From Gracilaria domingensis (Eukaryota; Rhodophyta; Florideophyceae; Gracilariales; Gracilariaceae), in NCBI GenBank assembly GCA_022539475.1, contig VCMS01000162.1:124001-188000 (forward strand): a stretch of DNA of 64,000 bases, read 5' to 3'. The notes beneath the pieces were generated by a model. The model made no database searches. It had not been told where the DNA came from and saw nothing but the letters and a program-made list of their open reading frames with translations. The position numbers were made by a program, and so were the translations under genes. Below are positions 31,724 through 43,552 of this stretch, one piece after another (the stretch's first letter is position 1; each line of letters starts with the position of its first letter).

Positions 31724-34176
31724 CGGACTTCCGGCGGTAGTAACGACTCAACAATGAAGTTGGGGCCAGCACCTGTATCCAAGACAGAGAGATGACGCAC
31801 CATATACTGGGTGGATAGGCCAAGGTCAGCAAATATCTTGTAGTTTCGCTTGGCCATTACCATGACTCGATCCGGGATCCGGTTGTTCCTGAACCGTATC
31901 CACGGGCGACGTAACACACCAATGGTGGTAGAGTCCACGTCTAAGACGGTCTGTTTCCTCGAAAGGATTCTGACCTGGGAGCGAGGCGGTGAGGCCTCGG
32001 GCGCCGTAGACCTCGACTCGGGCGCCTCTCCATTGGAGACTCCTGTACTCAGTTTAACTGAGTTCCATCTGTTCTAACGGGAACGGCGTCCTGTGCAGCA
32101 GACCTCTTCACAGATTCCTGTGGAACAGCGACAGAACTACCGGCAGCAGCGGTTGCCGCCACGGCTTGAGCCGGTGAAACATTGACCTGGGTCGAACCAG
32201 AGTGCAGTAACGCAGCCAATTCTGCAGCAGACACCCTACGGGGGTACTCAGCCTTCGCACGCAGATATGCAGTTACCGGCACTGACGCCTGTTCGGCGGG
32301 GGTCAGCGCTTCAAAATTCGCCACAACCGTGGGCATTTCCCTCATCGAGAGGTCGCAGTTCGCAGCTGCATGACCGTGGTTGTAACACGTGAAACAGATC
32401 AGGGGTGGTCTTCCGGGACTCCGTGGGTCTTGGAACTTCACCGTTCGCGGGTCTGCCCAACCAGGTCGCTGGTAACGACTCCCTGAATAGGGTACTTGAG
32501 GACCGCGAACGCGTGGACGGTCTGCGTAAAGCAGTGCATCTTCCGTCTTCGACGAGGCTTCTGAAGTAGAAGGCAACTCCGTAGTCGGGATAGAATCCAG
32601 GTCCACCTGTGCGAGATGTAAGTTATCCACATCCTGACCAGAAAAGTCCTGCGGTAGCAGTGAAGCTGATGACGACCCTCCTTCGAGGTGCAACGCTTTG
32701 GTTGAAACCCGGTACCCGGTGCGTGCGCGCAAGACATCTCCCTCCGCCTTCGCGTACTGGACTAACTCCAGGTAGGTAGTCTTCTTCCGGTCTTACCGTC
32801 GCTGGGCAACCAGAGTACGAATAGCCGGATTTAATCCGTTGATAAACAGCGTACAGCGCTCGTTTGACGAGTAAACATTGCCACAACGGTGGAATGCCTT
32901 ATTCAGGCGTACCGAGTACTCGGTTTCCGACTCCTTCGGGCGTTGTTTCGTCTCCCGCAACGCGGTGATTGCTTCCTCGATAGAGGTATTTGTCGCATAC
33001 GAGCGCAACAAATACTGCACTGCTTCGGGCCAGCAGGTGACCCCTCCTTCAGAGGCGCGAGATGAACCTCTTACAGAGTTATACTGCTCTTCAGCGAGTC
33101 AACGTAGAAAATACGATAAGGCAACATAAGCTTGCCCCTCACTCATGCCGAGGATGTCAGCTTCCACTACAAAGCGTGAAAGAAAGTCAAGCACCAGAAT
33201 GGGATCCTCCCCAGTGAACAACTGGTTTCGAAAGGTTAACGACATGCGTTTGATGCAGTCCTTCACCTTACCCGTGCCACGGGGCGTCCGATTCAGACTT
33301 GAATCTTCCAAACGGTAATACCGGTAAGATAACAACCTTTTGAACAAGGGATTCGTCGGCTCCAGTTCCCTCAAACCTGGGTGCTTTCACCCCCCTTTCC
33401 GGGTACCAACAACACCATATGTGGACGTAGAACTCCGCGAGCGCGTAGAACGAGCGCGACGTTCACCTTCACTTGACGAGCTCGATCGCAAGGAACCCGC
33501 GGAGCGGTTTGAAATACCAGAAGACTGACGAATCCGAGTCATACTCGTCGACGTTCCTCTTCTTAGAGCGACTCTTCCCGGACTTCCGGTCACGTGTACC
33601 ACGAAACACTCCCACAGAGGCGGCAGCAGGGCCGTCATCCTCACCGATGGTGGCCTCTAACGTCTCAAGACGGCCAAGGATCCGAATGAACTTCGTGTCA
33701 ACCTCCTCGCTGAAACTGGGATATCCTTGAAGAACCTCCAAGAGGGCATTAACATCCTTCCGTAAAATACGTGGATCATCTGATACACCTCCGTTGAGGG
33801 CTGCGTCAACCTTCAAACGAAGTGTGTCGACCTCGGAAACGAGTGCTTCATGAGAACTCCTCATGACAGCAGTCTGAGCCTCAAGCACACGAACTTGAGT
33901 CTCCAACTCGTTTACGAGCGCATCCCTCGCCGCGACAGCGGGTATAAGACCCTCCAAAGGAGCAGATGAGGGCCCAGCCACTGGTGCGTCAGACGACTTG
34001 TCAGGCTGTTTCCGGTTTCCGGGTTTCTTTCCATCACCCTGTAGGGGTTCAGGAACAGACCGCAGACGTGGGGGCAAGCCAGAGCCAACGGAGCGAGACT
34101 TCGTAGGGCTCGAGCGCTTGCCCGACACCATCGTCCACGACGAGATACAACCAAAAAACTGGTAACAGGAAAGCAA
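31642..34176 (-). pseudogene. gag and protease region of the chromovirus, fossil
   Basis: Minus-strand frames in order show a basic/coiled N-terminal part (33469-34176), capsid-like helical sequence (about 32793-33374), a nucleocapsid CCHC knuckle (CFTCYNHGHAAANC, about 32380) and a retropepsin active site (LSVLDTGAGPNFI, about 31770). The region is divided by several interruptions and is described only as a fossil. Confidence 0.8.
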
Positions 34177-34571
34177 AACAACAAATTAACCTCGAATGAG
34201 TGTAGCGTCCTCACAAGAGTGACGAAAACCGACAAATCGGAGGAACCAAACGTACCAACGGGAAAAGCCGTATACGGAATTAGGGCTGATTCGACCAGAT
34301 TGCTGGGAACAGTAGACAACCCAAACGGGGTGACAACAACCGTACCGACGGGAACCACACACTACGGAAATAGGTAGTGCCACCGGTAGTAAACCGTGTC
34401 CAAACAACAACCCAAAATGAGGAAAGCAGTACCAACACGACGTCTGTCGGCGAAGCCTTCCAGTGCAAACTGTGTAGTGTACCTCCACGACCAGATACGA
34501 ACCGGCAAACCGGAAATTGATCAGAAAACCAACCTGCTGGACCAATGCGACTTCTAAGTCGGGAGAACAAT

Positions 34572-35112
34572 TGTTGTGCAAAACCCAGCGATGGGGAAAG
34601 ACACGCAAAGGCGGTTCAGACCCTCTCTCAAGAGGCGAGCACAGCAGTAGAGCGCTCCCACAAGTACGACACGGCAATGCCGGCTGTAAGACCGGGATCG
34701 ACCCTTCCCAAGTAATGGAGGGAGCGAAGCGGCTAAGAAGACGCGTCCAGTGGTAGAGAACACACGACACAAGTCGCCAGTAGCGTCACGTGCGTAGCAC
34801 GCGGTACCCACGAGCGTGGCGATAACACGCGAGAGCGGGAATGGCCCACGTGAGTGTGTCGAGCCACGAACGGTATGCAGCGGTATACCAAGTAGTGCTA
34901 CCTGTATAACAGGGACAAAAATAAAGAAAACACACACAAAGTAAACACGCGAAAGCGGTAGTGGTGTTAATGATGCCGCGAGGCGGATGATGAACCCTGC
35001 GCAAGGTGTCGACTCTCCGGGAGGAGGATATCGGTCACTAAGGGTGAAACATCAGAGCCGAACACTCGGTTGGTTCGTTTACTTCCCCAGCAATGGGTGC
35101 AGCTCAACCTAC
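34572..35112 (-). repeat. 5' LTR (or conserved LTR core) of the chromovirus
   Basis: Lies immediately upstream of the leader and gag on the minus strand and is shared with 11432-11971. On the minus strand it ends TTTTGCACAACA. It starts TAGGTTGAG in both copies rather than with a clear TG, so the true outer edge may lie elsewhere. A shorter, diverged relative is at about 54290-54350. Confidence 0.7.
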
Positions 35113-35199
35113 TAAGTAGTGTAGCTATGCGACTGTCAAGTGGTGCAACCGAGCTAAAATAAAATAAATAATAATATCTAAAATATCCCAAAGTTGGGC

Positions 35200-36080
35200 G
35201 GCAACCGTCCATACACGTGTGTCACCATCCAGCAATGCTGAGCCAACCCGTTCGACGTCACTGACCTTCACTGCACTGCAGGCGCAGTGACTTCACCGCA
35301 AAAGCGAGCGCATACCGCAAATTGCGTTGCACTACAGCTCGTGACAAAACGATTTGGAAGGGAGTGAGACCTGTCATCCTAAAGACAGTAGTATTATACC
35401 CGAAAGCCAAAGCGTCGGTAAAAAGGTCCCAATTCAACTGATTTTCATTCAAGTAGTGACGTAGGCGTACAGTATGGTCCTGCTGAACCTTTCTACTTGA
35501 CCGTTGGTCTGTGAATGATATGCCGTGAACATATTGTTCACATGGAGAATCGTTCACACTGCAAGGAAGAACTTTGAGGTGAACTGACTTCCATTGTCAG
35601 ATAGCAAATATGGTAAGGGGCCGTATACGAGCACCCAATTTAATATAAAAGGCTGAACTATAGTTGTTGTAGTGATCTTCTTCAGAGGAACAGTCTTTCT
35701 AAGCCTTGAGTAACCATCCGTTTTTACCAGCAGGTAACGGTTCTCTCGTTTGGTTTTCCGGAAGTTCTCCAAGTATATCAATCGAGACATGCTAGAGTGG
35801 TCTTGAGGCTGTAAATAACTTCAGATAGTTGTTGTACCGACATAATTTCAGTCGGGACTTGGCGCATTCAGAACATGCCGAAACCGTTGCGTGGCAAACC
35901 ATAGACATTGATGACCAGTAATAACGTAGGGTCGGGTCAAAGTTGAACAAAATGAACACAGCGCCAATTGCGAGGGAACTGTAGGCCATAACGTTCTTTC
36001 GACTTGACGCAGACGAAATGAATGATGTCGCCTAAGAAACAACTTGAATGCCGTGGAGAATGACCCTATAACACTCACAA
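35200..36080 (-). mobile_element. Integrase-region fossil of an older gypsy element
   Basis: Translations contain zinc-site and core pieces of a Ty3/gypsy integrase: SACSECAKSRLK, ENRYLLVKTDGYSRLRKTV, VYGPLPYLLSDNGSQFTSKF and FGYNTTVFRMTGLTPFQIVL. It is clearly related to, but well diverged from, the integrase of the 26-35 kb chromovirus. Broken, with several interruptions; no LTR of its own seen. Confidence 0.85.
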
Positions 36081-36233
36081 TAGAACAGATTTACTAGAAA
36101 AGCCAAAACGGTCTCATATGAGAAAAAACGGTCTCAAATGTTGAACAGAAATGTTTCAAACAAAAATGCACTTTGGCGGATCATGCAACTATCCATTGGA
36201 TTAAGTCACACATCCGAAAACTGCATTTGCACT

Positions 36234-37940
36234 TCAGTTCTTTTGCGGCGATGAAACGATTTCTTGCTCATCTCTGCCCGCGCCTGACGCACTGTTGCTT
36301 TCTCCTTCATTAGCGACTGATTTTGTCTTTTTCGCAGCCTTATTACGAGCAACAAGACGACGTTCAGATAATGGACGAGGCAGGGATACCTTGTCCCCAA
36401 AGCGCCTATTGCGACGAACAGCTTCTTGGGATGCACAACTTTCGTTTGCAGCACGTTTTTTCGCAGTGATTGCCTCCTTTTCCTCCTTGTTTTTCTGCAG
36501 TGCTTTCAGACGAGCAGCTTGCTTCTTCGTTTAAGCCTTAATAAGATCATATGCAGCGTCACACGTCAGTACCACACCTTCCGAACTGTCAACAAATCCA
36601 CTTTTTGTAGTACGGTCAGTTCCAAGAAGCTTCTGAGACGTCTTTTTACGTTTCTGTTGCAGCATTGCAATCATTTCATCAACGCCCACGCGGTTTTTTG
36701 GATTCTCAAAACTGCGAGGGCGATGTTCACCGAAAAGATGATACTAGTCAAGCGGACAAAAGCTGGTCTTCACAAAACCGCTACGAGTATTATCCTGAGT
36801 GTAAGCCCTTCCATATGCTTCATAGAGAAGACGACTGACGTGAAACACGTCGAGTGTTCGTTCGTACAAAGGCATACTAGCCACATATTCGGCAAGCAGC
36901 TCTCTAAAATGCGACTTCATCCCTCCGAACACCGATGCATCTAATGGCTGCGTGGCAGCACTCGTATGCTTTGGAAATACGTACGCAATCACATGGCTCG
37001 ATCGGAAAAGTACACAAACACGCAACATCAAATGACTGCGATACCCTTCATAAGGCAAGCAAACATGACGCCCGTTTTGGCGTAAGTCTTCAGTCTGGCG
37101 TAGGAAATGCTTCGCCCACTCAAAGAAATTGGACGAATCAACCGCAACAACGTCAGATCTGGCAGTCAGGAGAGACCCACGCGGTAATACTTCATGGATT
37201 GGCTGTGGTTCGGTGCAACCTTCAACTGTTCGCGATCGAATTCGTGTTTCTTTAACAACAAACATTGGATCCAATGCTGTTCCTTCCGCAGAAAAGTAGG
37301 CCAAACAAGTAATTTGAGACACGTTCTTAAACGTTGCCTCTTGAATTTCAGGATGATCGTCAACCAAAACAGAGTGCTTGGTGCATGGGCACTTTTTATC
37401 TTCGTTCTCTACATTGAATCGCGTTTCATCCAGGTTGAAAAGTCGACGACCATCAATATTGAATTCCGTCATCAATCAACCAAACTTTGCCAGATAAGAC
37501 GTGAAAACTTCGGCGTTCGTCGCGATGTATCGCTTGAATTCCATATCAGAGACGTTTTGGTGCAGTATGAGATATTTATTCCTCTTCTGAAAAGAACGGC
37601 ACCAGTCATATCCTGGATGGCCACTTTTGAAACGACGTTTCACGTGACGTTCTAGTGGAAATGACTGAACTAGGAATTGAAGGACGGATTTCAAATCATT
37701 TCGGGTCATGAACGCTTTAGTGCTAGAATGGTGGTTCAAAAACTTCTTGATATACTCTTCTTCCACATCCGTTAGCGCAAAACGTTTGCTACGCACTCGG
37801 GTTTTCGCCAGATTAATTTGATGGTACCAGTAATGGATTGTAGACACCTGTGGACGGAACTTTCGGCTCGCTTCATGGAATGAAAGACGCCCATCTTGAA
37901 TGGAATAAATTGCCCGGCGGATTTCTCTCGTAATGCGCAT
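36234..37940 (-). pseudogene. pogo-like DNA transposase with in-frame stops
   Basis: ATG at 37940 opens a frame of 569 codons that ends at 36234-36236. An N-terminal Psq-type helix-turn-helix (RRAIYSIQDGRLSFHEASRKF) is followed by the CENP-B-like block (GHPGYDWCRSFQKRNKYLIL) and a DDE_1 catalytic domain: LFNLDET (first Asp), LPYEGYRSHL where most relatives have an Asp in LxxDGHxSH, and HTSAATQPLDASVFGGMKSH (third Asp). A Lys/Arg-rich tail follows. Three in-frame stops (TGA at 37476-37478, TAG at 36744-36746, TAA at 36531-36533) break it but no frameshift is evident. Both the stops and the Glu at the second catalytic position argue for inactivity. The transposon sits between two gypsy pol fossils. 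Terminal inverted repeats and the TA duplication were not found. Confidence 0.8.
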
Positions 37941-38039
37941 GCGGCGAGCACAGACGAGAAAGCATTTCTCAGAGCGCTTATGAATGGTTTTGCTCTTAGC
38001 GCACAAATGTGTAGGCTTCAATGCTCGCGTTCATTTTTG

Positions 38040-38690
38040 CCCAGCCATTCTGTGGCAGGAGGAATTGGAAAAAGTTTAGAGTGACTGGAGATAGTACAAA
38101 GTAGTTGAAGGATTATTGACATGCATTCTGAAGCGATTTGGTTTTTATGTTAAGGTGTTTTTGTGTTGAGCAGGCTTCCAGTGTTTTTCTGGGGTTCATT
38201 ACTGTTTGAGAAAGCCATTAGTCATTAGTCTTTGAGAAAGCAGGTCCTACTTCTTTGTCTGATCATTGGTTATTCCCGAGGGCTGTTTCCCTTTTATTGA
38301 GGAGCAATTGCTCTGTATCTTGATGTTGGGGACATTATGTTTCTATGCCATTGTTTGTGTCTTGATTAAAAGAGTTTCTGCGTCCGTACGAATTTGCGTA
38401 AGAGTGAAAAGAACGTATCGAGATGTGCTGCAGCACAATGATCTGCTGCGTCGCATTAACGTCGTGAATGCGACGCTGCAGCACATTGCCCTGCAGCGTC
38501 TTATTGACGGGCGACAGAAGCAATTGCAAAGGACAAGGAGGATGGTAGGATAAAAGTTAGGTTGAGTGAATGAATGTTTCATTTCTATAATCTGTAGAAC
38601 AACTTTCTTTACTTTACGGACAGGAGCTGATACTTTTAAATTTCAGCAACTATTGAAACACTCACAAGGATTTTCAGCGAACTCGTTTGC
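38040..38690. other. Non-coding, with an inverted-repeat patch
   Basis: Lies upstream of the pogo-like transposase and may be the 5' part of that transposon. Around 38424-38505 the sequence has tgtgctgcagcaca (perfect palindrome) and facing ctgctgcgtcgcatt/aatgcgacgctgcag arms. The 95-codon plus frame at 38266-38553 that runs through it shows no family. Confidence 0.5.
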
Positions 38691-38699
38691 TTTGGTACG

Positions 38700-39900
38700 G
38701 AGTGTCTTTCGGTTAGGGTCAAACTTGAACAGGACGGAAAGGGCGCGGTTTCGCCTATGACACGAGCAAAAATGATGATTTTTGCCGTTCAATACTGAGC
38801 CCGTTTTGTTCAACACAGGGCCTACCCAATATTACTTCTGAGGAAACGTGTAAAACATTCGACGCCCACTTGGGTGCCGTGCAGTGGCTGGGTAGTGTTC
38901 GAGGTACAAGATTCTGTGTTGAAGTCAATACGGTAAAACAACTGTTTAAGCTCTGTGAAGCGAAGATCGACGACAAAGAAGGACTTTTCCGTTGCCAAGG
39001 AAACAAAAGCGTCCTACTCTCGCCCTTTTTGTAAGACGAGAGCAAAGAGAGCGGCAGTCTTCATCGCGACATTGCTCGCGAAAGATTTCTTCTGGCAAAA
39101 TAGATTCATGTGTAGGCGCTAGGACGCGAGTAGCCAGAATTGGATCCCGTTCATCCGAAGATTTGTAGGTGTGGTCTTCGTCGTCCGTATTGTCTAGATA
39201 AAAACACGACATCTCCTTATCTATTTCAGTTGTAGTTCCCTCTTCTGTGGGGATCCTGCTGAGTGCATGAACTAAGAGGTTTTGCAGTCTCTTGGCGTAC
39301 CGTACTTCGAAATTGAATTTCGAGAGACGGAGAAGCCACCGTGCTAGCCGACTATGGCGTCGGTAATATTCATAAGCCATCGTAAAGCATGATGACCTGC
39401 ATAAATGATGAACTGTTCTCGCTTAAGGTTGGGGCGAAGAGTCATGGTCCCTCATACAATGACAAAACATTCTTTTTCCGGAACAGAGTAGTTCCTCTCA
39501 GCATCGTTGAGATCAAGACTCCAGTATCCAATTGGATATCGGTTTGCGTCTTTATGGGTCTGAAGCGCCGCAGAGGGAAGAGATCGTTAGTTTTTATTGC
39601 GGTGCGAAGAGGGCTGGAATCCGTTCTTGTGTGGAGACCCGCCTGATCAGCACAAAGTCCGAAAGTTTAGAAGCGCCGTACGACGAACGCCAAGCGCAGG
39701 GGAGGTTCGGAGTGTACGCAGGGGACGAGTAGGCCTAAATTTGTAAATGGCAAGAGTCATGCAAAGACGCAAAAGTAAGGGCGTTCTTGGGACCAAAACG
39801 CTGGGAGACGCTAGCGGATTGCTCTCATAATACTTGTTTACTTCAATTTGCGAATGTTGTAAACAACACGGTGTAAAAGGCAATGGGCTTTTTAGAGTAG
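38700..39900 (-). mobile_element. RNase H to integrase fossil of an older gypsy element
   Basis: Minus-strand translations show the end of the RNase H domain and its connection to the integrase zinc site (LARWLLRLSKFNFEVRYAKR, ALSRIPTEEG). Upstream, sequence at about 39450-39560 still reads like the YSVSEKEC/ALRWLM part of RNase H. It overlaps in content with the start of the 35.2-36.1 kb integrase fossil, so the two are more likely separate copies than one element split by the pogo insertion. Broken in several places. Confidence 0.75.
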
Positions 39901-40345
39901 ACTATTAAGATAGTGAAGCGCTCTCTTTTCTTGACGTACACAGGGTTTCGTCGTTTATACTTTATCGAACTTTGCTAGTCGAGGTTTGCTCCGTTGCGTA
40001 AATGCGATAAGCGCTGGCCACGCAGTGATGAAAAATACGTAACTACGTAACTGCAATTCTTAATGCATCCACTATCGGTTTTAACCGCATCTTTTCTTTG
40101 TTCCTCAGTCAGTATATATTGTTTTCTGGAATACCTGCTACACTAAATATTTTTGTAACGTACTATAATTCTTACAAAATACAAATTTACGATGAGGTAG
40201 GTCTACTAAACCTACCTCAGAATATATCTGTAATAGTGGGTTAGTTGTTTATGAACGACTTCAAGGATCAATGATCAATAAAATATCTTCTTCTACAACT
40301 GTACTACTGTTCGTATCGTTTTTGTACGACCAAAGCGACGCAGCC
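39901..40345. other. AT-rich intergenic
   Basis: No gene recognised. A small hairpin (gaggtaggt/acctacctc, about 40194-40218) is present. Confidence 0.5.
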
Positions 40346-41260
40346 TCACTGGGGGCCGTCAGTGTCGTCGGCACGGCCTACCGCGGGCTGCCACTGCGCT
40401 TCGCATCGTAGGCCAGTCCGACAGCGCCACCGGGCGCCGGGACACTGGGCCTCGCTTGTCCGGAACTCTTCCTCTACAAGGAGCCAGAGAACCGCAACTC
40501 GACAGACTTCGACAGATCCAGCGCAGAACTTAAGGATTTCCAGTTGAGACCATTCTATCAAAGTTTTGAAGAAAATTTTGTAATCGTCTAACGGGGAAGT
40601 GCGGAAAAAAGCAACAAGGGCGATATTTATGTCTTCCAATGTAAAACGCACGAGTGCTTAAATAGCGCTAGTATGCATTAGCTACTCGATACTACTGAGT
40701 CGATAGGCTCTTAGTAGTTCATATTCATCGAAAACGCATCCTTCTGCAACACTTTGCGAACCATGTTCTCCGCAAAACTGAGTCTTCACCTGGATTCTAT
40801 GATGAACGTTTCATTCTTTCGTGCAAAGGTACAAAATTCAAACCGAATCCCACTTTCAAAAGTTTGAGTACTTCTTCTCTTCCGGGCTCGGCCCCGTGTA
40901 GGGGGGTAGCTTGAATGCACCAATCCAACAGTCTCATCTTTATCTCCCGACTTGTGAAATCACGGTCACGAGGCTCAAAGTTTTGACTCAATGTCGTACG
41001 GAATGTCTAGAATCAGTCAGATTCTGATTCTAGGCAGCCCTTTACCGCACTGAATCAAAAGTTTAAGCCTATAACTGAAGTATGAATCCGAAATTCACAA
41101 TGAAGACACATGCGTCCATTTAGTACGTATTTAAGTTTACATATCTCAATTGTATTCCAAGATGCGCAAATGCAAATGAGGCGATGCTTTCTGTTTGCGA
41201 AGTCGGGTCTGAACCACTTTGCTCTAGCTACTTTCTCAATCCCATTGATCACATTCACGA
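40346..41260 (-). pseudogene. Possible ankyrin-repeat gene remnant
   Basis: Scattered minus-strand frames carry ankyrin-like pieces, notably ATPLHGAEPGREEVLKLLKV (about 40860-40910) and ICASWNTIEICKLKYVLNG (about 41110-41170). The helix-turn-helix spacing is right for single repeats, but frames change and no continuous array remains. Composition and periodicity alone are weak evidence; it may be chance. Confidence 0.35.
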
Positions 41261-41534
41261 CCGGAACTAAACATAACGTCTGTTCCTGATTGTGAAATAT
41301 TTCTGTAGGAACGGTCCGTAATCGATTGTCTTGTAGAAAGAACAGAATTCAATACAGGGCAGAAAAGCTCCTCTTCACCTTCTCGTCTTTCTTCAGCATA
41401 AATTCCGGGGCGAGATTTCTCCCAGGTCTCCAACATCAGTTCTCCGTCTCCCGTCACAAACATTTGAGAGAACCAGTAGAGAAAAGCATCATCCTTTCTA
41501 CCTGATCTAAACAAGAAGAGTTGTGCGCTGAAAG

Positions 41535-42401
41535 ATGGAAATGAAATTTGTCGGAGAGATTTTGAAAAATAGATGGGTCGTGGGACCTCTAGTTGGGGCT
41601 GGTCGCACCGGATTAGTTTACCAAGTAACGGACAACAGAAATGAATATCCGGACGCTGTAGTAAAAGTTGCTGCAGTCGAGGATCCAGACGAGGGCGAAG
41701 AGGACGCGCTTCTAGAGCAAGCGGAAGACAATCTGGAAAATGAGCTTCACGTATTGAAGAACGTGGATGACAAAGCTCCTATTCTTCGTGTTCCGAGAGT
41801 TTTGGACTATGGAATGCATGGTGACAATCACTTCTTCATAATGACCAGGGTTGGCGAAACGGTGGAAGAGCTCCACGAAGATGCTGGCTGGGAGTTTTCT
41901 AATGCGGAGATTATGTTCATCTCTTTGCAAGTGTTTGAAATCATGATAACCCTTCACAGCCTGGGCCGAATTCATGGTGACATCAAAGAGGGCAATGTCG
42001 CGCGAGGTTTGGGTGCTGACAAGGATAAGTTCTCTCTCATTGACTTTGGAGATTCGAAAAGCCTTCAAGTGAGCTCTCCGGCCAATGATGTAGGTGCCTT
42101 TCTTGATATGATGGTGCGATTGTTCCGAGGCGGCTTTGAAGGCCTTGTACCAGATCATGACGAGGATGATTACGTTTGGTGCAATCTCTTGGATGAAGAG
42201 GTTCGGCAGATGAAGAAGAACTTTGACGACGCTGTGGAAGCTCGGTACAAGCAGGGTATGCCCATACCGGATCCGATTAAGGTTTTGGTGTACGAGGCTA
42301 TTGGACCGAGTGCACCGACCTACGATCGGATGACTGCCCTTATGCGGGAGGCATACGCGCAAACAGTAGATCCGAACGAAGCCTTGTTCGAACGTTATTG
42401 A
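41535..42401 (+). CDS. Protein kinase of the CK1/VRK group
   Basis: An intact 288-residue kinase in one exon. It transfers phosphate from ATP to Ser/Thr, probably in nucleus or cytoplasm as no signal or membrane segment is seen. The glycine loop GAGRTGLVYQ covers residues 21-30, the ATP-anchoring Lys is K44 (AVVKVA), the catalytic loop HGDIKEGN is 147-154 with Asp149, and the metal-binding DFG is 170-172. HGDIKxxN in place of HRDLKxxN is the mark of CK1- and VRK-type kinases. The C-lobe is short, and no clear SIN or APE motif follows. ATG context is AAAGATGG; a second ATG is two codons later. The gene is flanked by non-coding DNA. VRK-like is my preferred reading; substrate unknown. Confidence 0.88.
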   Translation: MEMKFVGEILKNRWVVGPLVGAGRTGLVYQVTDNRNEYPDAVVKVAAVEDPDEGEEDALLEQAEDNLENELHVLKNVDDKAPILRVPRVLDYGMHGDNHFFIMTRVGETVEELHEDAGWEFSNAEIMFISLQVFEIMITLHSLGRIHGDIKEGNVARGLGADKDKFSLIDFGDSKSLQVSSPANDVGAFLDMMVRLFRGGFEGLVPDHDEDDYVWCNLLDEEVRQMKKNFDDAVEARYKQGMPIPDPIKVLVYEAIGPSAPTYDRMTALMREAYAQTVDPNEALFERY

Positions 42402-43552
42402 ACATACCTCTCATATACATGGAAGGCTATGCGCATTCATTATTCATTGCATTCTGCAGATGTTTTCATTATGCCTCTGACGTACTGATAAAGAGTATTG
42501 CGCTCCGTGGTTTTGTTTTGTATTACAAAATATACATGTCTTCTTCCCATATTATACCTTGATTTGAGTTCTAATTAGAATTTCAACAGTTCATGCAGTT
42601 TTGCGACCCGGCCTGACCACAACAAATCATATAGATTTTAGAGACATGAAGGAGTGGATTTATTTGGACAAGAGTGAGCGGAAGGATGATCTTATCAGCC
42701 ATCATTTGGACTATCAGCATGCACGGGATTCATCACAGCGCTTCGCCGCCGTCGCTCAGCGTCATTGCCTTCGATCACGTCTTCCTCCGCTCTCGCATTG
42801 CGCGATCGTGGGCGACGGATCTCTCTTTTCAATTTCCCTTCCCATCCGTTCCTGTTCAGAGTGCTGTCTGGACAGACAAACTAACTACGACAAAAATGTT
42901 GATGACTTTGACTGACTGACTTGCAGTTTTTGAAATTAGTCGGTCAAATTAGTCATAAAAGTAATTATAGCCAATGACAGGCCTATTCCACCGCCATTCG
43001 TTGTTATTGCACAAAAATGTGAAAATGTCCGAATTTAAATTTATGTCACAGTTTTCCATGTTTGGGGAACATATCCAGAAGTTGGTTCACATTCCCAGAA
43101 ATCTGTACCCACCTAATACCCCTAATATGAAACAAATTCCAACACCTCCAAATACCCCTAAAATCGTGGGTTCAGAAGGTTCAGATTGCAATTGTCCACT
43201 ATTGATTCTCTGATCTGTACCCACCAGAAAGGGTACAGAACGGACATCAACATACCAGTAGACCACCATAGAGAGAAGTATAGGCGTGCAACTCATATAT
43301 TGCTATTCCGTGCAAATCCATGTTTCAAATATATATATGAACGAAATCCATAGCTTTTCATTCCTCAGCTTGTTCCTAGTGTAGAGAGTACATGAGCTCT
43401 TAACTCAACTACCGAGTCCTTCAGAACACCAGAAGGAAAGAGCATAAATGAAAAGGCCCTTGTCCGTCCTGCTGCGTAAAGACTTGTCCGCGTGAAAGCA
43501 TTCAAGCTCTCGTATTAAATCAGAAAGACTCATACTTCTTCGCGACAGACAC
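42402..43552. other. Intergenic between kinase and zinc-finger genes
   Basis: AT-rich, with short motif-free frames. A gactgactgac run near 42911 resembles subterminal repeats of the hAT-like element at 918-8713, but no terminus was found. Confidence 0.5.

Larger units (their letters stand above)
26240..35112 (-). mobile_element. Ty3/gypsy chromovirus with long pol frame
   Basis: Reading on the minus strand: 5' LTR (34572-35112), leader (34177-34571), gag (about 32049-34176), protease (about 31640-31800), reverse transcriptase (about 30200-30690), RNase H (about 29590-29890), integrase (about 28400-29200), GPY/F module (about 28150-28330), a long low-complexity linker and a chromodomain-like segment (about 26430-26700). 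No 3' LTR matching the 5' LTR was found below 26240, so the 3' end appears lost. The gag-protease part is split among several frames (about four to five interruptions), while most of pol is one open frame. Moderately young compared with the fossils at 35-40 kb and 57-64 kb. Confidence 0.88.

Noticed and set aside
36234-37940. Alternative genetic code or stop readthrough
   Set aside because: All three stop types interrupt the transposase, while intact neighbouring genes use standard code; decay is simpler.
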